Of a DNA stretch of 32,768 nucleotides, positions 14,387 through 22,838 are shown in pieces. Numbering within the stretch: position 1 is the first letter of the stretch; each line of letters opens with the position of its first letter. Made by a program: the position numbers and the translations under genes. This stretch comes from a virus, in the IMG/VR virus record IMGVR_UViG_3300009149_007658, positions 1 to 32,768 of that record. One strand, given 5' to 3'. The notes beneath the pieces were generated by a model. That model did not search any database. It was not told where the DNA came from and was given only the letters and a program-made list of their open reading frames with translations.

Positions 14387-16443
14387 TGGCTGATAAAATA
14401 TTCGGACTTACCGAAAAGGATGTTGACAAGCTTAAGGAAATGGGCCTTGAGCTTGACACAATAGTCCAGGAGCTTCGCGGCGGTCCGGGTGAAGATGTTT
14501 ATCAGGCAGCGGACCATTACATCGCCAAGCTCCCTGATGACGGGGTTCTTCCCTCCGCGACTGATGGTGATGACGGCTGTCCCATCCCGGGGACCCATGA
14601 TCATTGCTGCATTTACAAGATTGACCTGAATCCCAAATCCGCTTCATTTGGTTCTCTAGTTAGGCTGAACGTCTCAAGCACAGCCGAGCCTATTCGCCAA
14701 GTTGTCTATAATATTTACTTGGAAGAGCGGTTAGCGAACCAGGGTACGTTTCGAGTTCTGCGTCTGAAAAATGGTGGCTGGCTGGCCGAGAAATCATCGG
14801 GTACGGCAACCACAACCACAACCACAACTACCGGAACGGGCTGCGCCGGCGCGTGCGTCTGGTCATGGAATACGGGGACGGATGAATGGGATGAACTCAT
14901 TAATACATGCGTCACCACAACTACCACAACTACCACTACGGGCGCCTGCGATTGCCCACAGACTACCACAACTACGACAGCGGTGTCCGGGACGACAACG
15001 TCGACGACTACGACTACGGCCTGCAAATGCCTGAAACCGCAATGCTGTGGAGTCCAGGCGGGTGATAGGTCGACTACCCGATGCTCAGAGGGCGGGAACG
15101 TCGCCCTGGTCTGTACAACTACGACTACGGGCGGACCCACAACTACCACAACTACCACAACTACCACATGCGATTGTGGGACGACGACCACGGGCGCAAG
15201 CGGTGATTTTGGGTGTGGCTTGTGCAGTTGGATTATCAATGCGTCGGGCAGCGCGACATACATTGGGTCTTCGTGTTCTGGTAATTGTATTTGTCCGCCA
15301 ACCCCGTCATCCCCAACATGCCAGCTAGTATCACTTCCGTGCTTGCGTCAATCGACGTTGCCGCCACCCGTGCCCGTTCCGGTGGAATGCTCCGGGACAT
15401 GTTCAATTACATGCGTGGGCGGGCACTTAATATCATCATCTAATTCTTGCAATACGTCTGTCGCAGGATGTTCGTGTTCGTTAACTTGCCCAGATACGGG
15501 ATGTGTTACAATAAATACCCCGTGCGTCGCTCCAACTACGACGACCGCAGCGGTTACAACGACTACCGCTGCGGGCGTTCCTTGTGATTATTGCTATGAA
15601 GTAACGACGACAACGGGTGTAACGACGACCACAACTACGAGCGCGTGCGAAACCACATGCAAACACCGATGGTCGACGAGCGGCGCTTGGGTTGTTGCTC
15701 AGGCGTGCCCATCGCCTGCGAAATGCTACTGCCCCGATCCGGATTACGATGGGCAAATGACTAATGAAGTCACTTGTACTAAGTGCGCGCCAACTACCAC
15801 ATCTACCACATCTACTACGACAACTACGACAACTACCGGGGCGCCAACTACCACTACCACCGCCGCTTGTGTTGCGTGTGACACCGATCTGAATGATCCT
15901 GCCTGGGCTGGATGTGCATCACAATATGGCGCCCAGTGTTTTTGCGTCTATACTTGTGAGGCGGGTACTTGGACACAATCAGCCATAGGATCCAATTGCG
16001 CGGGTTCGTGTGATGCGAGTTTATCTGTGCCGACTTACCCTGAATGTGGCCCGGGGCAGGGACTTTGTGAGTGTGTTTGCGTGCCTTGCGCGACGCCCTG
16101 CACAACTACGACTACCACAACTACCACAACTACCACAACTACCACAACGGGCGCCGGTGGCACGACCACTACAGGCGCCGGTGGCACGACCACTACAGGC
16201 GCCGGTGGCACGACCACTACGGGCGGACCAACTACAACTACAACAACAGCGACTCATGAAGCATGTTGCATATACGCCAAAGCACCAACAGAAGGATGCA
16301 TTTTCCAAGAGCATGATCTAATAAATTGCACAGATAATGTGGAAAATTGCACCTCAGTTGGCGGTCTCTGCTGCCAACCAGACTGTAATATTTTGAGGCA
16401 GGCGAGTTGTGAGCAATGCCCACCCACTTGGACAGATCAATAA
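14386..16443 (+). CDS. Mucin-like threonine-rich virion protein with cysteine modules
   Basis: The 685-residue protein has an N-terminal domain of about 135 residues that includes GTHDHCCIYKIDLN and probably anchors it in the particle. After that, poly-threonine tracts of 4 to over 15 residues alternate with small Cys-rich modules of roughly 30-50 residues. Several modules follow a CxxxCxW...W...C...CxC scheme (CAGACVWSWN; FGCGLCSWI; CETTCKHRWS). Near the end GAGGTTTT occurs in perfect tandem. The C-terminal domain is again Cys-rich (EACCIYAKAP, LCCQPDCN). Thr tracts between disulfide modules are the layout of mucins and of heavily O-glycosylated adhesins. The next gene encodes a polypeptide GalNAc-transferase-like enzyme, so these tracts may be its substrate. 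A fibre, whisker or head decoration is possible. Confidence 0.7.
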   Translation: MADKIFGLTEKDVDKLKEMGLELDTIVQELRGGPGEDVYQAADHYIAKLPDDGVLPSATDGDDGCPIPGTHDHCCIYKIDLNPKSASFGSLVRLNVSSTAEPIRQVVYNIYLEERLANQGTFRVLRLKNGGWLAEKSSGTATTTTTTTTGTGCAGACVWSWNTGTDEWDELINTCVTTTTTTTTTGACDCPQTTTTTTAVSGTTTSTTTTTACKCLKPQCCGVQAGDRSTTRCSEGGNVALVCTTTTTGGPTTTTTTTTTTCDCGTTTTGASGDFGCGLCSWIINASGSATYIGSSCSGNCICPPTPSSPTCQLVSLPCLRQSTLPPPVPVPVECSGTCSITCVGGHLISSSNSCNTSVAGCSCSLTCPDTGCVTINTPCVAPTTTTAAVTTTTAAGVPCDYCYEVTTTTGVTTTTTTSACETTCKHRWSTSGAWVVAQACPSPAKCYCPDPDYDGQMTNEVTCTKCAPTTTSTTSTTTTTTTTGAPTTTTTAACVACDTDLNDPAWAGCASQYGAQCFCVYTCEAGTWTQSAIGSNCAGSCDASLSVPTYPECGPGQGLCECVCVPCATPCTTTTTTTTTTTTTTTTGAGGTTTTGAGGTTTTGAGGTTTTGGPTTTTTTATHEACCIYAKAPTEGCIFQEHDLINCTDNVENCTSVGGLCCQPDCNILRQASCEQCPPTWTDQ
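16150..16221 (+). repeat. Three tandem 24-bp repeats encoding GAGGTTTT
   Basis: Units 16150-16173, 16174-16197 and 16198-16221 are identical except for the last base of the third. Each encodes GAGGTTTT in frame. Near-perfect identity suggests recent expansion and possible length variation between relatives. Confidence 0.95.
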
Positions 16444-16465
16444 AGGATTACTTTAGGAGCGAGAC

Positions 16466-18439
16466 ATGAAACTGACTATAGGTATGGCCCACCATACTGA
16501 CTTCCACGGTGTCTACTTCACCATTCAGCATATCCGACAGACGAACCAAAGACTAAAAGATTTTGAGTTTATTGTCGTTGATACCTCGGGCGGGTCAGCC
16601 AATCCGCTGAGTCAGGCGCATAGCAGCGATCTGGCCAATTTCATAGAACACTGCAAACGGGGGACCGCAGGCGCGCGTTTGGTCACGCTCGATGAAAAGC
16701 AGTTTTTTGGCACCAGCCAGGGCCGGAATGCTGTTTTTGATTTTGCTGACGATGATTCAGCTGTTATATGCATGGATTGTCACGTGTTACCCGAACCCGG
16801 GTCCATGGACGCACTTCTCAATTATTTTGAGAATAATCAGGATAGCAACGATCTCATCCAAGGGCCAATCCTGAATGATGATATGTCCGTTATGGCGTGC
16901 ACATTTGCTGATGAATGGCGGGAGGAGATGTGGGGTATTTGGGGCATGGATGACCGTTGTCTAAGCCACGAGGATGTAGAACAGTTGCCTATTGCGAGGC
17001 GTCTTGAATTTACCTCAGCTTTGCCTACGTTTGAGATTGGCGCTATGGGGCTTGGTTTGTTTGCGAGCATGAAATCGTCATGGCTTGCATTCAACCGTCA
17101 TTTTCGCGGGTTCGGCGGCGAGGAGTGGTACATCCATGAAAAGTTTCGGGCGGCGGGGCACAAGTGCCTTTGTCTCCCGTGGCTGCGGTGGACCCATCGA
17201 TTCGGCCGTCCGGACGGTATTGCCTATCCAATTTCACGGGAACTGAAGGTTCGCAATTACATCCTCGGGCATCAGGAGCTCAACTTGCCCCTGGGGCGTC
17301 CCTACGAGCATTTCGTAGAATCTGGTTTACTTTCTAAAGAAGTTTGGAACTGGCTACTCGAAGACCCGGAAAAACACATCCCGGAAATGGGAATTCCCCA
17401 GCAGATTCGAGCCCAGTTCGCGGAAGCACGGGAAAACCTATCCGCTCCGCCGGTGGAAGCGCCGGTGAACCGATCCCGTCCTCAGCCTATGTCGGGGTCA
17501 TCTGTATCTGAGATTTTGATATGGTGCAAAAAGATTCCACGAGATTTGGATGAGCATTTGGATTTAATGGCCATGTGGTCAGATCAGGTGGATCATGTTA
17601 CTGAATTTTCGGAACGGCGAGAGAGCGCCGTAGGCCTCCTCGCGGGCAAGCCCCTGAAATTTGTGAGCTATAATCTGGAAAATGACCTTTTATTAACGCA
17701 GGGGGGCGAGCTCCTTCAGGCGTTGGTCCGCGAAAATGACCAGCGAGTGGTCGATGGGGACGGTGGCCGGATTACGGAAATGGTCCAAATCCCGGGCAGC
17801 TCATTGACGGTGCCCCCTATTGAAGAAACGGATTTACTGTTCCTCGATACCCTTCACAACGGCTCCCGTCTATGGTCAGAACTTGTGTTGCACGGGCCTC
17901 AGGTTCGCCGAGCGATCATGATTCACGATACGGCGTCCTACGGCGAGAAGGGTGACGATGGAAGCCATGGGTTGAACGAGGCCCTCCGAAAATGGCTGGC
18001 GGAAAATCCCGAATGGTTCATCGCTTATTATAAACCTCATCAGTACGGGATGACGGTCATCAGCAAGGATGAACGCGACCGACCGCCGAATATAGTTCAC
18101 GCCTGGCCACCCGGCAAAGGACCCGGGACGGAATTGCAGAAAATCCTCAAAAGCGCCGGAATCGAACCGAATGCTAGTTGCGATTGTAACGGCAAAGCCC
18201 AACAGATGGATCTATGGGGCGTGCCCGGTTGTAACGAGCATTTTGATGAGATTGTGGCGTGGATGAAGGACGGCGAGGACCGGTGGGGCTGGAAGGGTAA
18301 GTGGAAGGCGGGCGCAAGGATGCTCGCTAAGGATCCGATCCTCGCCTTCAAATTAAGGCCCAGTGACCCGTTCCCCGGACTGATTCGCGCGTCAATTAAA
18401 CGAGCCCAGAGTGAAGAAAAAAGAGAAAAAACTACTTGA
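16466..18439 (+). CDS. Polypeptide GalNAc-transferase-like (GT27/GT-A) enzyme fused to a methyltransferase-like domain
   Basis: Residues 1-285 form a GT-A glycosyltransferase. It has CMDCHVLPEPG (D104-x-H106, the DxH metal motif of polypeptide GalNAc-transferases), then GFGGEEWYIHEKFRAAGH (215-232) like their GGEN...FRxxxCGG block, and RWTHRFGRP with H244 in the place of the third metal-ligand His. Residues about 345-545 resemble the methyltransferase-like protein of the next gene (HVTEF, LLFLDTLHNG, IMIHDT), but the cofactor loop is altered. Residues 550-600 are a small Cys-containing domain (GPGTELQKIL, CDC, MDLWGVPGC). It directly follows the threonine-rich gene with a 22-base gap and AGGAG site. 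GT60-type polypeptide GlcNAc transfer is an alternative. Activity is inferred. Confidence 0.75.
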   Translation: MKLTIGMAHHTDFHGVYFTIQHIRQTNQRLKDFEFIVVDTSGGSANPLSQAHSSDLANFIEHCKRGTAGARLVTLDEKQFFGTSQGRNAVFDFADDDSAVICMDCHVLPEPGSMDALLNYFENNQDSNDLIQGPILNDDMSVMACTFADEWREEMWGIWGMDDRCLSHEDVEQLPIARRLEFTSALPTFEIGAMGLGLFASMKSSWLAFNRHFRGFGGEEWYIHEKFRAAGHKCLCLPWLRWTHRFGRPDGIAYPISRELKVRNYILGHQELNLPLGRPYEHFVESGLLSKEVWNWLLEDPEKHIPEMGIPQQIRAQFAEARENLSAPPVEAPVNRSRPQPMSGSSVSEILIWCKKIPRDLDEHLDLMAMWSDQVDHVTEFSERRESAVGLLAGKPLKFVSYNLENDLLLTQGGELLQALVRENDQRVVDGDGGRITEMVQIPGSSLTVPPIEETDLLFLDTLHNGSRLWSELVLHGPQVRRAIMIHDTASYGEKGDDGSHGLNEALRKWLAENPEWFIAYYKPHQYGMTVISKDERDRPPNIVHAWPPGKGPGTELQKILKSAGIEPNASCDCNGKAQQMDLWGVPGCNEHFDEIVAWMKDGEDRWGWKGKWKAGARMLAKDPILAFKLRPSDPFPGLIRASIKRAQSEEKREKTT

Positions 18440-19001
18440 ATTCGCCTATTGCCGCGCGAGGGACAAGCCCAGCGATATAAACATGCATGTCCCGCGACTA
18501 CGACAACTCGCCGAGCAATGTGAACATGTCACAGAGTTCGGCGTTCGTCATGGCGTAAGCACGACGGCCCTGCTCGCGGGCGCCGTCAGCGGAAAGCTTC
18601 AACGGCTGGTCAGCTATGACCATAAGTTGTGGGGCAGGGAGAATGATTTACGGGACTTGGCGCCGGATGTTTTCAAGTTCGTTAAAAAGTCGACTCTTGA
18701 AATAAACATCGCCCCGACCGACATGCTTTTCATCGATAGCCGTCATACTTATTCCCAGCTGTCCTACGAATTGCTTCGCGGGTATGACAAAGTCAGAAGG
18801 TGGATTGCCCTCCACGATACGAGGCTTTTCGGCCACCGCGATGAAAGTATGGTTAAAGGACCGGGCCTCCTACTTGCCGTTCGCGAGTTTTTGGCCGCAA
18901 ACATGGATTGGTTCGTCGCTGAGCATTATGAGTATAACAACGGGTTTACCGTTTTGAGTCGGAATTCCAAAGATAGACCATCCATCATAATGGAGATTTG
19001 A
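18411..19001 (+). CDS. Class I SAM methyltransferase-like protein (Methyltransf_24 type)
   Basis: The GTG start overlaps the previous gene by 29 bases. The 196-residue protein shows VTEFGVRHGVSTTALLAG (41-57, motif I region), RLVSYDH (65-71), DMLFIDSRHTYSQL (104-117) and WIALHDT (131-137), the layout of Methyltransf_24 and cephalosporin hydroxylase-like proteins. Unlike the related C-terminal domain of the upstream enzyme, the EFGVRHG loop is intact, so this copy could bind SAM. It might methylate sugar hydroxyls of the glycan. An alternative is a non-methylating relative of the same fold. Confidence 0.7.
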   Translation: MKKKEKKLLEFAYCRARDKPSDINMHVPRLRQLAEQCEHVTEFGVRHGVSTTALLAGAVSGKLQRLVSYDHKLWGRENDLRDLAPDVFKFVKKSTLEINIAPTDMLFIDSRHTYSQLSYELLRGYDKVRRWIALHDTRLFGHRDESMVKGPGLLLAVREFLAANMDWFVAEHYEYNNGFTVLSRNSKDRPSIIMEI

Positions 19002-19514
19002 GTGCACGGAAGTAGTATGAAGCTGATGGAAGGTCTCATCGATAAATACGTTCCCCATACGGATTCGACCTCTGGTAGTTTTTCCGTGTTGGATGTCGGG
19101 TCCCATTCTAGCAATGGGCCAAGCTATCGCCGCATGTGCGAGGACCGGGGGCTTGCTTATACTGGTATGGATATTCGCGAAGGACCAAATGTTGATCTCG
19201 TGGTACATCACGATTTCCAGAATACGTTCTCAGATCACATCAGTGGAAATTATGATATCGTCATTTCTGGACAGTGTATGGAACATGTGGCTGCCCCTTG
19301 GCTATGGATTCGAGAAATTTACAAACTTGTAGAAGTAGGCGGATTGGTGATCGTAATCGCCCCTTGGAAGTGGCAATTTCACGCGCATCCGATTGACTGC
19401 TGGCGCGTGTTGCCCGATGGGATGCGGGGACTATTTGTGTGGACGGATCTCAAGGTTCTGGAGGTTGGTATTCCGGAGGGTACTCCTGATTGTTTTGGGG
19501 TGGGCACCAAATGA
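19002..19514 (+). CDS. SAM-dependent methyltransferase (Methyltransf_11 type)
   Basis: The GTG start follows TGGAG by six bases and directly abuts the upstream stop. In the 170-residue protein, SVLDVGSHSSNG (28-39) is motif I, YTGMDIREG (53-61) the acidic cofactor-binding strand, and DIVISGQCMEHV (85-96) and GGLVIVIAPWKW the later motifs. The protein is short for a stand-alone class I methyltransferase and has little room for an acceptor domain. Cluster context suggests a sugar or glycan acceptor. It overlaps the sulfotransferase start (ATGA). Confidence 0.75.
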   Translation: MHGSSMKLMEGLIDKYVPHTDSTSGSFSVLDVGSHSSNGPSYRRMCEDRGLAYTGMDIREGPNVDLVVHHDFQNTFSDHISGNYDIVISGQCMEHVAAPWLWIREIYKLVEVGGLVIVIAPWKWQFHAHPIDCWRVLPDGMRGLFVWTDLKVLEVGIPEGTPDCFGVGTK

Positions 19515-20092
19515 GTATTGTGAACAAAAAATACGGCCACGTGTTTGTCCACGTCCCGAAGACGGGCGGGACTTCGATGGAGCGCACGTGGTTCGTGGGC
19601 GGCAATGATCACGAGAAAATTGAACGCATGGACTCGCCGTCCGATTGTTTTCGATGGGGTTTTGTTCGCAATCCATTTGACCGGCTCGTATCAGTTCACT
19701 CGGCCATCTGGCAGCACCCCAACAAACTGTTGCGTAAATTTGTTCCGAAGGATTTCGATGAATTTGTTCAGGCGCTCCCGGATTTAAGGGAGTTTGTCCA
19801 TATCACTCCACAGGTCAAATTCCTTTGTATTAAGGGCAAAATCGCCGTTGATTTCGTGGGGAGGTATGAAGATTTATACCGTGATTGGGCGTTTGTTTGT
19901 TGGAATATTGGCAGGTACGCCACCATCCCCCACATCAATAAGACTGAACACAAACCATGGGGTGAATATTACACCTCACCGCAAACCGTCGACGCAGCGA
20001 TAGAATACTATAAGGACGATTTTAAGGTTTTTGGTTATCGGAGCGAGATTTATGCATGTAACAGCGATTTGTCCGACATTTCGTCACCCTGA
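19511..20092 (+). CDS. PAPS-dependent sulfotransferase
   Basis: The ATG at 19511 overlaps the previous stop by ATGA; 193 residues. FVHVPKTGGTSME (12-24) is the 5'-phosphosulfate-binding loop and GFVRNPFDRLVSVHS (50-64) contains the 3'-phosphate-binding Arg and Ser of the carbohydrate sulfotransferase superfamily (Sulfotransfer_2-like). The enzyme would transfer sulfate from PAPS to a hydroxyl, most likely on a sugar, given its neighbours. Cellular PAPS would come from the host. Length is somewhat below typical sulfotransferases, but both cofactor motifs are intact. Confidence 0.85.
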   Translation: MSIVNKKYGHVFVHVPKTGGTSMERTWFVGGNDHEKIERMDSPSDCFRWGFVRNPFDRLVSVHSAIWQHPNKLLRKFVPKDFDEFVQALPDLREFVHITPQVKFLCIKGKIAVDFVGRYEDLYRDWAFVCWNIGRYATIPHINKTEHKPWGEYYTSPQTVDAAIEYYKDDFKVFGYRSEIYACNSDLSDISSP

Positions 20093-20789
20093 GTTGTTAG
20101 CCAACAGCGTGGCGCTATGGATGATGCAGGATTACCCTCTTGAGGATAGACGATTAATCATTCTCGATGACGATCCTACGTTTCATCGCCACGGGGCGGC
20201 GGGGTGGCAGCTTTACCCTATTGCGCCACGCCTACCATCGATTTCCCATAAGTATAACATGCTCTTGGATAGGGCATTTGATGGACAGACGGATGTCATT
20301 ATGGTTTGGGAAGATGACGATATCTATCTTCCTGGGTACGTCTCAGCTCATGTCGCGGCGCTGGAAAACGCGGAGTATAGTAAGGCGGAACACGTGCTGT
20401 CAGACTATAAAAAGGGTCAGATTATCGTGGAGCCTGCCCGGGGGCGATTCCATTCTTCGATGGCGTTCCGGTCTGAATTAATTGACCGCGTTGGCGGCTG
20501 GCCAGATACGCGACGCGCGGATTTCGATCAACAGCTGATGTCCCTGCTCGAGGAGAATTCGGCGCAAACCGAGTCCCCGTGGGATGATTCCCATCCTGAA
20601 TCCATCCCGTTCATTTACCGCTGGCATAGCGGCGCGGCCCATTGTCAGAGTACGATGAAGAGCCCGGACGATGAGACATGGTATGACCGCGCGGCGGAGG
20701 CGTACGCTAAAGTGCCGTTTGTCGGGACCCTTGCTCCGCGTTTGGACGATTTTTCCAAGGCGTGCGTGGCGAGGTACGAGGCCAAATGA
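20052..20789 (+). CDS. Family 2-like glycosyltransferase (GT-A)
   Basis: I use ATG 20052, with GGAG nine bases upstream; it lies 41 bases inside the sulfotransferase gene. The 245-residue protein starts HVTAICPTFRHPELLANSV, as GT2 enzymes do, has LIILDDDP (36-42) and the nucleotide-sugar metal motif VWEDDDIYLPGY (85-96, D88-D90). A later SSMAFRSELIDRVGGWPD is the acceptor-side GGWPD signature of GT2. It would extend or initiate a glycan using an NDP-sugar. The donor cannot be told. Confidence 0.85.
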   Translation: MHVTAICPTFRHPELLANSVALWMMQDYPLEDRRLIILDDDPTFHRHGAAGWQLYPIAPRLPSISHKYNMLLDRAFDGQTDVIMVWEDDDIYLPGYVSAHVAALENAEYSKAEHVLSDYKKGQIIVEPARGRFHSSMAFRSELIDRVGGWPDTRRADFDQQLMSLLEENSAQTESPWDDSHPESIPFIYRWHSGAAHCQSTMKSPDDETWYDRAAEAYAKVPFVGTLAPRLDDFSKACVARYEAK

Positions 20790-21772
20790 GAGTTCTCATA
20801 ACGGGGGTTGCCGGCCATCTCGGTAGTAAATTGGCCCGATGGTTGATCAATGAAAACCAAGATAAGGTCTTTGGTATCGATGACCTTTCCAGTGGATATA
20901 TCGAGAGTGTGCATCCAGGGGTGGTTTTCCGCAAGCGGTCCCTTGGACGTGATCCAATGCCTGATCTTGGTGATATCGATTACGTCTTTCATTTTGCGGC
21001 GTATGCCGCCGAGGGTCTATCGCCATTTATCCGCCACCACAACTACGTCAATAATCTTGTCGCGACGGCTGATGTGGTCAATTTCTGCATTAAAAATAAA
21101 GTAAGGCGTTTGGTTTTCACGTCCTCAATGGCAGTGTACGGGGAGGGGAACCCACCGTTTTCGGAAATATCTGAATGCGATCCCATCGACCCGTACGGCA
21201 ACGCCAAGCTTGCGTGCGAGCGGGACATTCAAATTGCGGGCGTTCAGCATGGCCTGGATTGGTGCATTATTCGGCCTCATAATATCTACGGACCGGGCCA
21301 GGATATCTGGACCCCATACCGAAATGTTCTTGGGATCTGGATGGCGAAGGCTCTGCAAAACTTGCCTTTGACCGTCTACGGGAGCGGTCTCCAAAGACGC
21401 GCATTCAGCTATATTGATGATATTTTACCGTGTTTGTATGAGGCCGCAGCGTCGCCGCACGCCTCGAAGCAAATCATTAATCTTGGTGGAACTGACGCGG
21501 TTAGTATTAACAAGGTGGCGTCCGTAGTATCAACTCTCACCGACACGCCGATAAAGTATGCGGAGGGGCGCCATGAGGTCTTAAACGCATGGTGCACAAC
21601 TTCCAAAAGTCGGAGTATTTTGAAGTATAAAGAGTCCGTACCATCAATTTCGGGGATCAGCGCTATGTGGGAGACCGCCAAAATGATGTGGGCTCGTTTT
21701 CCGCAGCGTCGCGGAAGCCACAAAATTGATATGGAGATCACGGAAGGACTTTACTCGTACTGGAAAGACTGA
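20786..21772 (+). CDS. NAD-dependent nucleotide-sugar epimerase, GalE-like SDR
   Basis: The ATG overlaps the previous stop (ATGA). The 328-residue extended SDR has the Rossmann motif TGVAGHLG (6-13), FTSSMAVYG (111-119) and the catalytic pair Y137/K141 in PYGNAK. The SSMAVYG form lacks the Asp/Glu seen in 4,6-dehydratases, so C4 epimerisation (UDP-Glc/Gal or UDP-GlcNAc/GalNAc) is the better guess. In this island it could make UDP-GalNAc for the GT27-like enzyme. RPHNIYGPGQ and SGLQRRAFSYIDD are the usual substrate-binding segments. Confidence 0.85.
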   Translation: MRVLITGVAGHLGSKLARWLINENQDKVFGIDDLSSGYIESVHPGVVFRKRSLGRDPMPDLGDIDYVFHFAAYAAEGLSPFIRHHNYVNNLVATADVVNFCIKNKVRRLVFTSSMAVYGEGNPPFSEISECDPIDPYGNAKLACERDIQIAGVQHGLDWCIIRPHNIYGPGQDIWTPYRNVLGIWMAKALQNLPLTVYGSGLQRRAFSYIDDILPCLYEAAASPHASKQIINLGGTDAVSINKVASVVSTLTDTPIKYAEGRHEVLNAWCTTSKSRSILKYKESVPSISGISAMWETAKMMWARFPQRRGSHKIDMEITEGLYSYWKD

Positions 21773-21832
21773 TGCTTCATCTGCCACCAAAACATTACGC
21801 TTGCCAGACATATGTGGGAATAGGAGATCAGC

Positions 21833-22552
21833 ATGAAATGGGCCGTAGGCGTCACGACAGTTCCGAAGCGGATGAACGATGGGTTGTTGGATCGGACTTT
21901 GGAATCCCTAAACGATACGGGGTTCATTGATCCGGTGATGTTTGTGGATGGCGAGGGCCTGGCCACTGATTGGGCCGTTTTTCGAGGTGAGTCCGTTACG
22001 GCTTACGGCAATTTCTTACTTGGGATTTGGGAGCTTTTTATCAGGAATCCCTCGGCGGACCGGTTCGCCATGTTCCAGGATGATCTGGTCGCATCCAAGA
22101 ATCTTCGGGCGTACCTGGAGGCGGTCCCGTATCCGCCGTCATCGTATCTGAACCTCTACACATGGCCATGCAACGCCAACACGGCGGGTAACCCTAATTG
22201 GAACCCGGATCGGACAGGGTTTATTTTGAGTGACCAGATGGGACGCGGTGCGGTTGCCCTGGTGTTCGATAATGCTACGGTGCGGACCCTTTTGTCGAGC
22301 CGTGAGATGGTCGAGCATTTGAATGATTCCCACCGCAGTACGCGGGCCATTGACCGCGCCGTGAAGAATGCGTTGGGCGGTGCCCACATCCGGGAGTTCG
22401 TACACAATCCAAGCTTGGTTCAGCATACCGGGACGTATTCTGTAATTTCCAAGCGGAACAACCACCACCCGGAATCGCCCATATTCAACGGCGAGGATTT
22501 TGATCTCTTATCACTATTGGAATGCAATGGACCAAAAAGTCACGATTCGTAA
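21833..22552 (+). CDS. Glycosyltransferase-like protein (GT-A, FQDDL motif)
   Basis: A TAGGAG site precedes the ATG; 239 residues. WAVGVTTVPKRMNDGLLDRTLESL at the N-terminus and RFAMFQDDLVASKNL (78-91, likely DxD-type metal site D83-D84) look like a GT-A enzyme. The later DQMGRGAVALVFDNATVRTLL and VHNPSLVQHTG fit the acceptor side of GT25- or MGAT4-like folds. The exact family is not recognised. It starts 60 bases after the epimerase gene, the longest gap within this part of the island. Confidence 0.65.
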   Translation: MKWAVGVTTVPKRMNDGLLDRTLESLNDTGFIDPVMFVDGEGLATDWAVFRGESVTAYGNFLLGIWELFIRNPSADRFAMFQDDLVASKNLRAYLEAVPYPPSSYLNLYTWPCNANTAGNPNWNPDRTGFILSDQMGRGAVALVFDNATVRTLLSSREMVEHLNDSHRSTRAIDRAVKNALGGAHIREFVHNPSLVQHTGTYSVISKRNNHHPESPIFNGEDFDLLSLLECNGPKSHDS

Positions 22553-22838
22553 TAGCAGCCTTGATTGGCGTGAAATTGGAAATAGGACTGTTGAGCTCCT
22601 CGATATAAACGTTGGCAACGCGGAGCGACGGCAGGGGGTCGGCACCAAGCTTGTTTTGGAAATGATGGAAGATATGCCTAGCGATACCGGGCTGATCATT
22701 GCCATAACCCGCCAAAGTAATGAGGTTGCCCAGGAATTTTATGAATCTTTGGGCTGGCGGATCGTAGGACGTCTTCACCGGTTCTATCCCGATAAGAGTG
22801 GCGGAGAATCAGCCCTTATGTATGGATTGGATGTATGA
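22527..22838 (+). CDS. GNAT-family N-acetyltransferase
   Basis: The ATG at 22527 with a weak GGAA upstream gives 103 residues, overlapping the previous gene by 26 bases. LLDINVGNAERRQGVGTKLVLEMM (24-47) holds GNAT motif A, RRQGVG, which binds the CoA pyrophosphate. NEVAQEFYESLGWRIVGR is motif B. The N-terminal strand region is short. In this cluster an amino-sugar N-acetyl- or N-acyltransferase acting after the DegT aminotransferase is an attractive reading, but protein or small-molecule targets are possible. Confidence 0.8.
   Translation: MDQKVTIRNSSLDWREIGNRTVELLDINVGNAERRQGVGTKLVLEMMEDMPSDTGLIIAITRQSNEVAQEFYESLGWRIVGRLHRFYPDKSGGESALMYGLDV

Noticed and set aside
14715-15263. Minus-strand open frame rich in valine opposite the Thr-rich gene
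   Set aside because: Poly-Val arises from reading ACN threonine codons on the opposite strand.
14805-16255. The repetitive ACN tracts as a CRISPR array
   Set aside because: There are no constant repeat-spacer units; tracts are in frame, encode threonine and vary freely in length and codon choice.
16010-16321. Alternative + strand frames rich in Gln/Leu/Pro across the Thr tracts
   Set aside because: They are out-of-frame readings of the same low-complexity DNA and lack ribosome sites.
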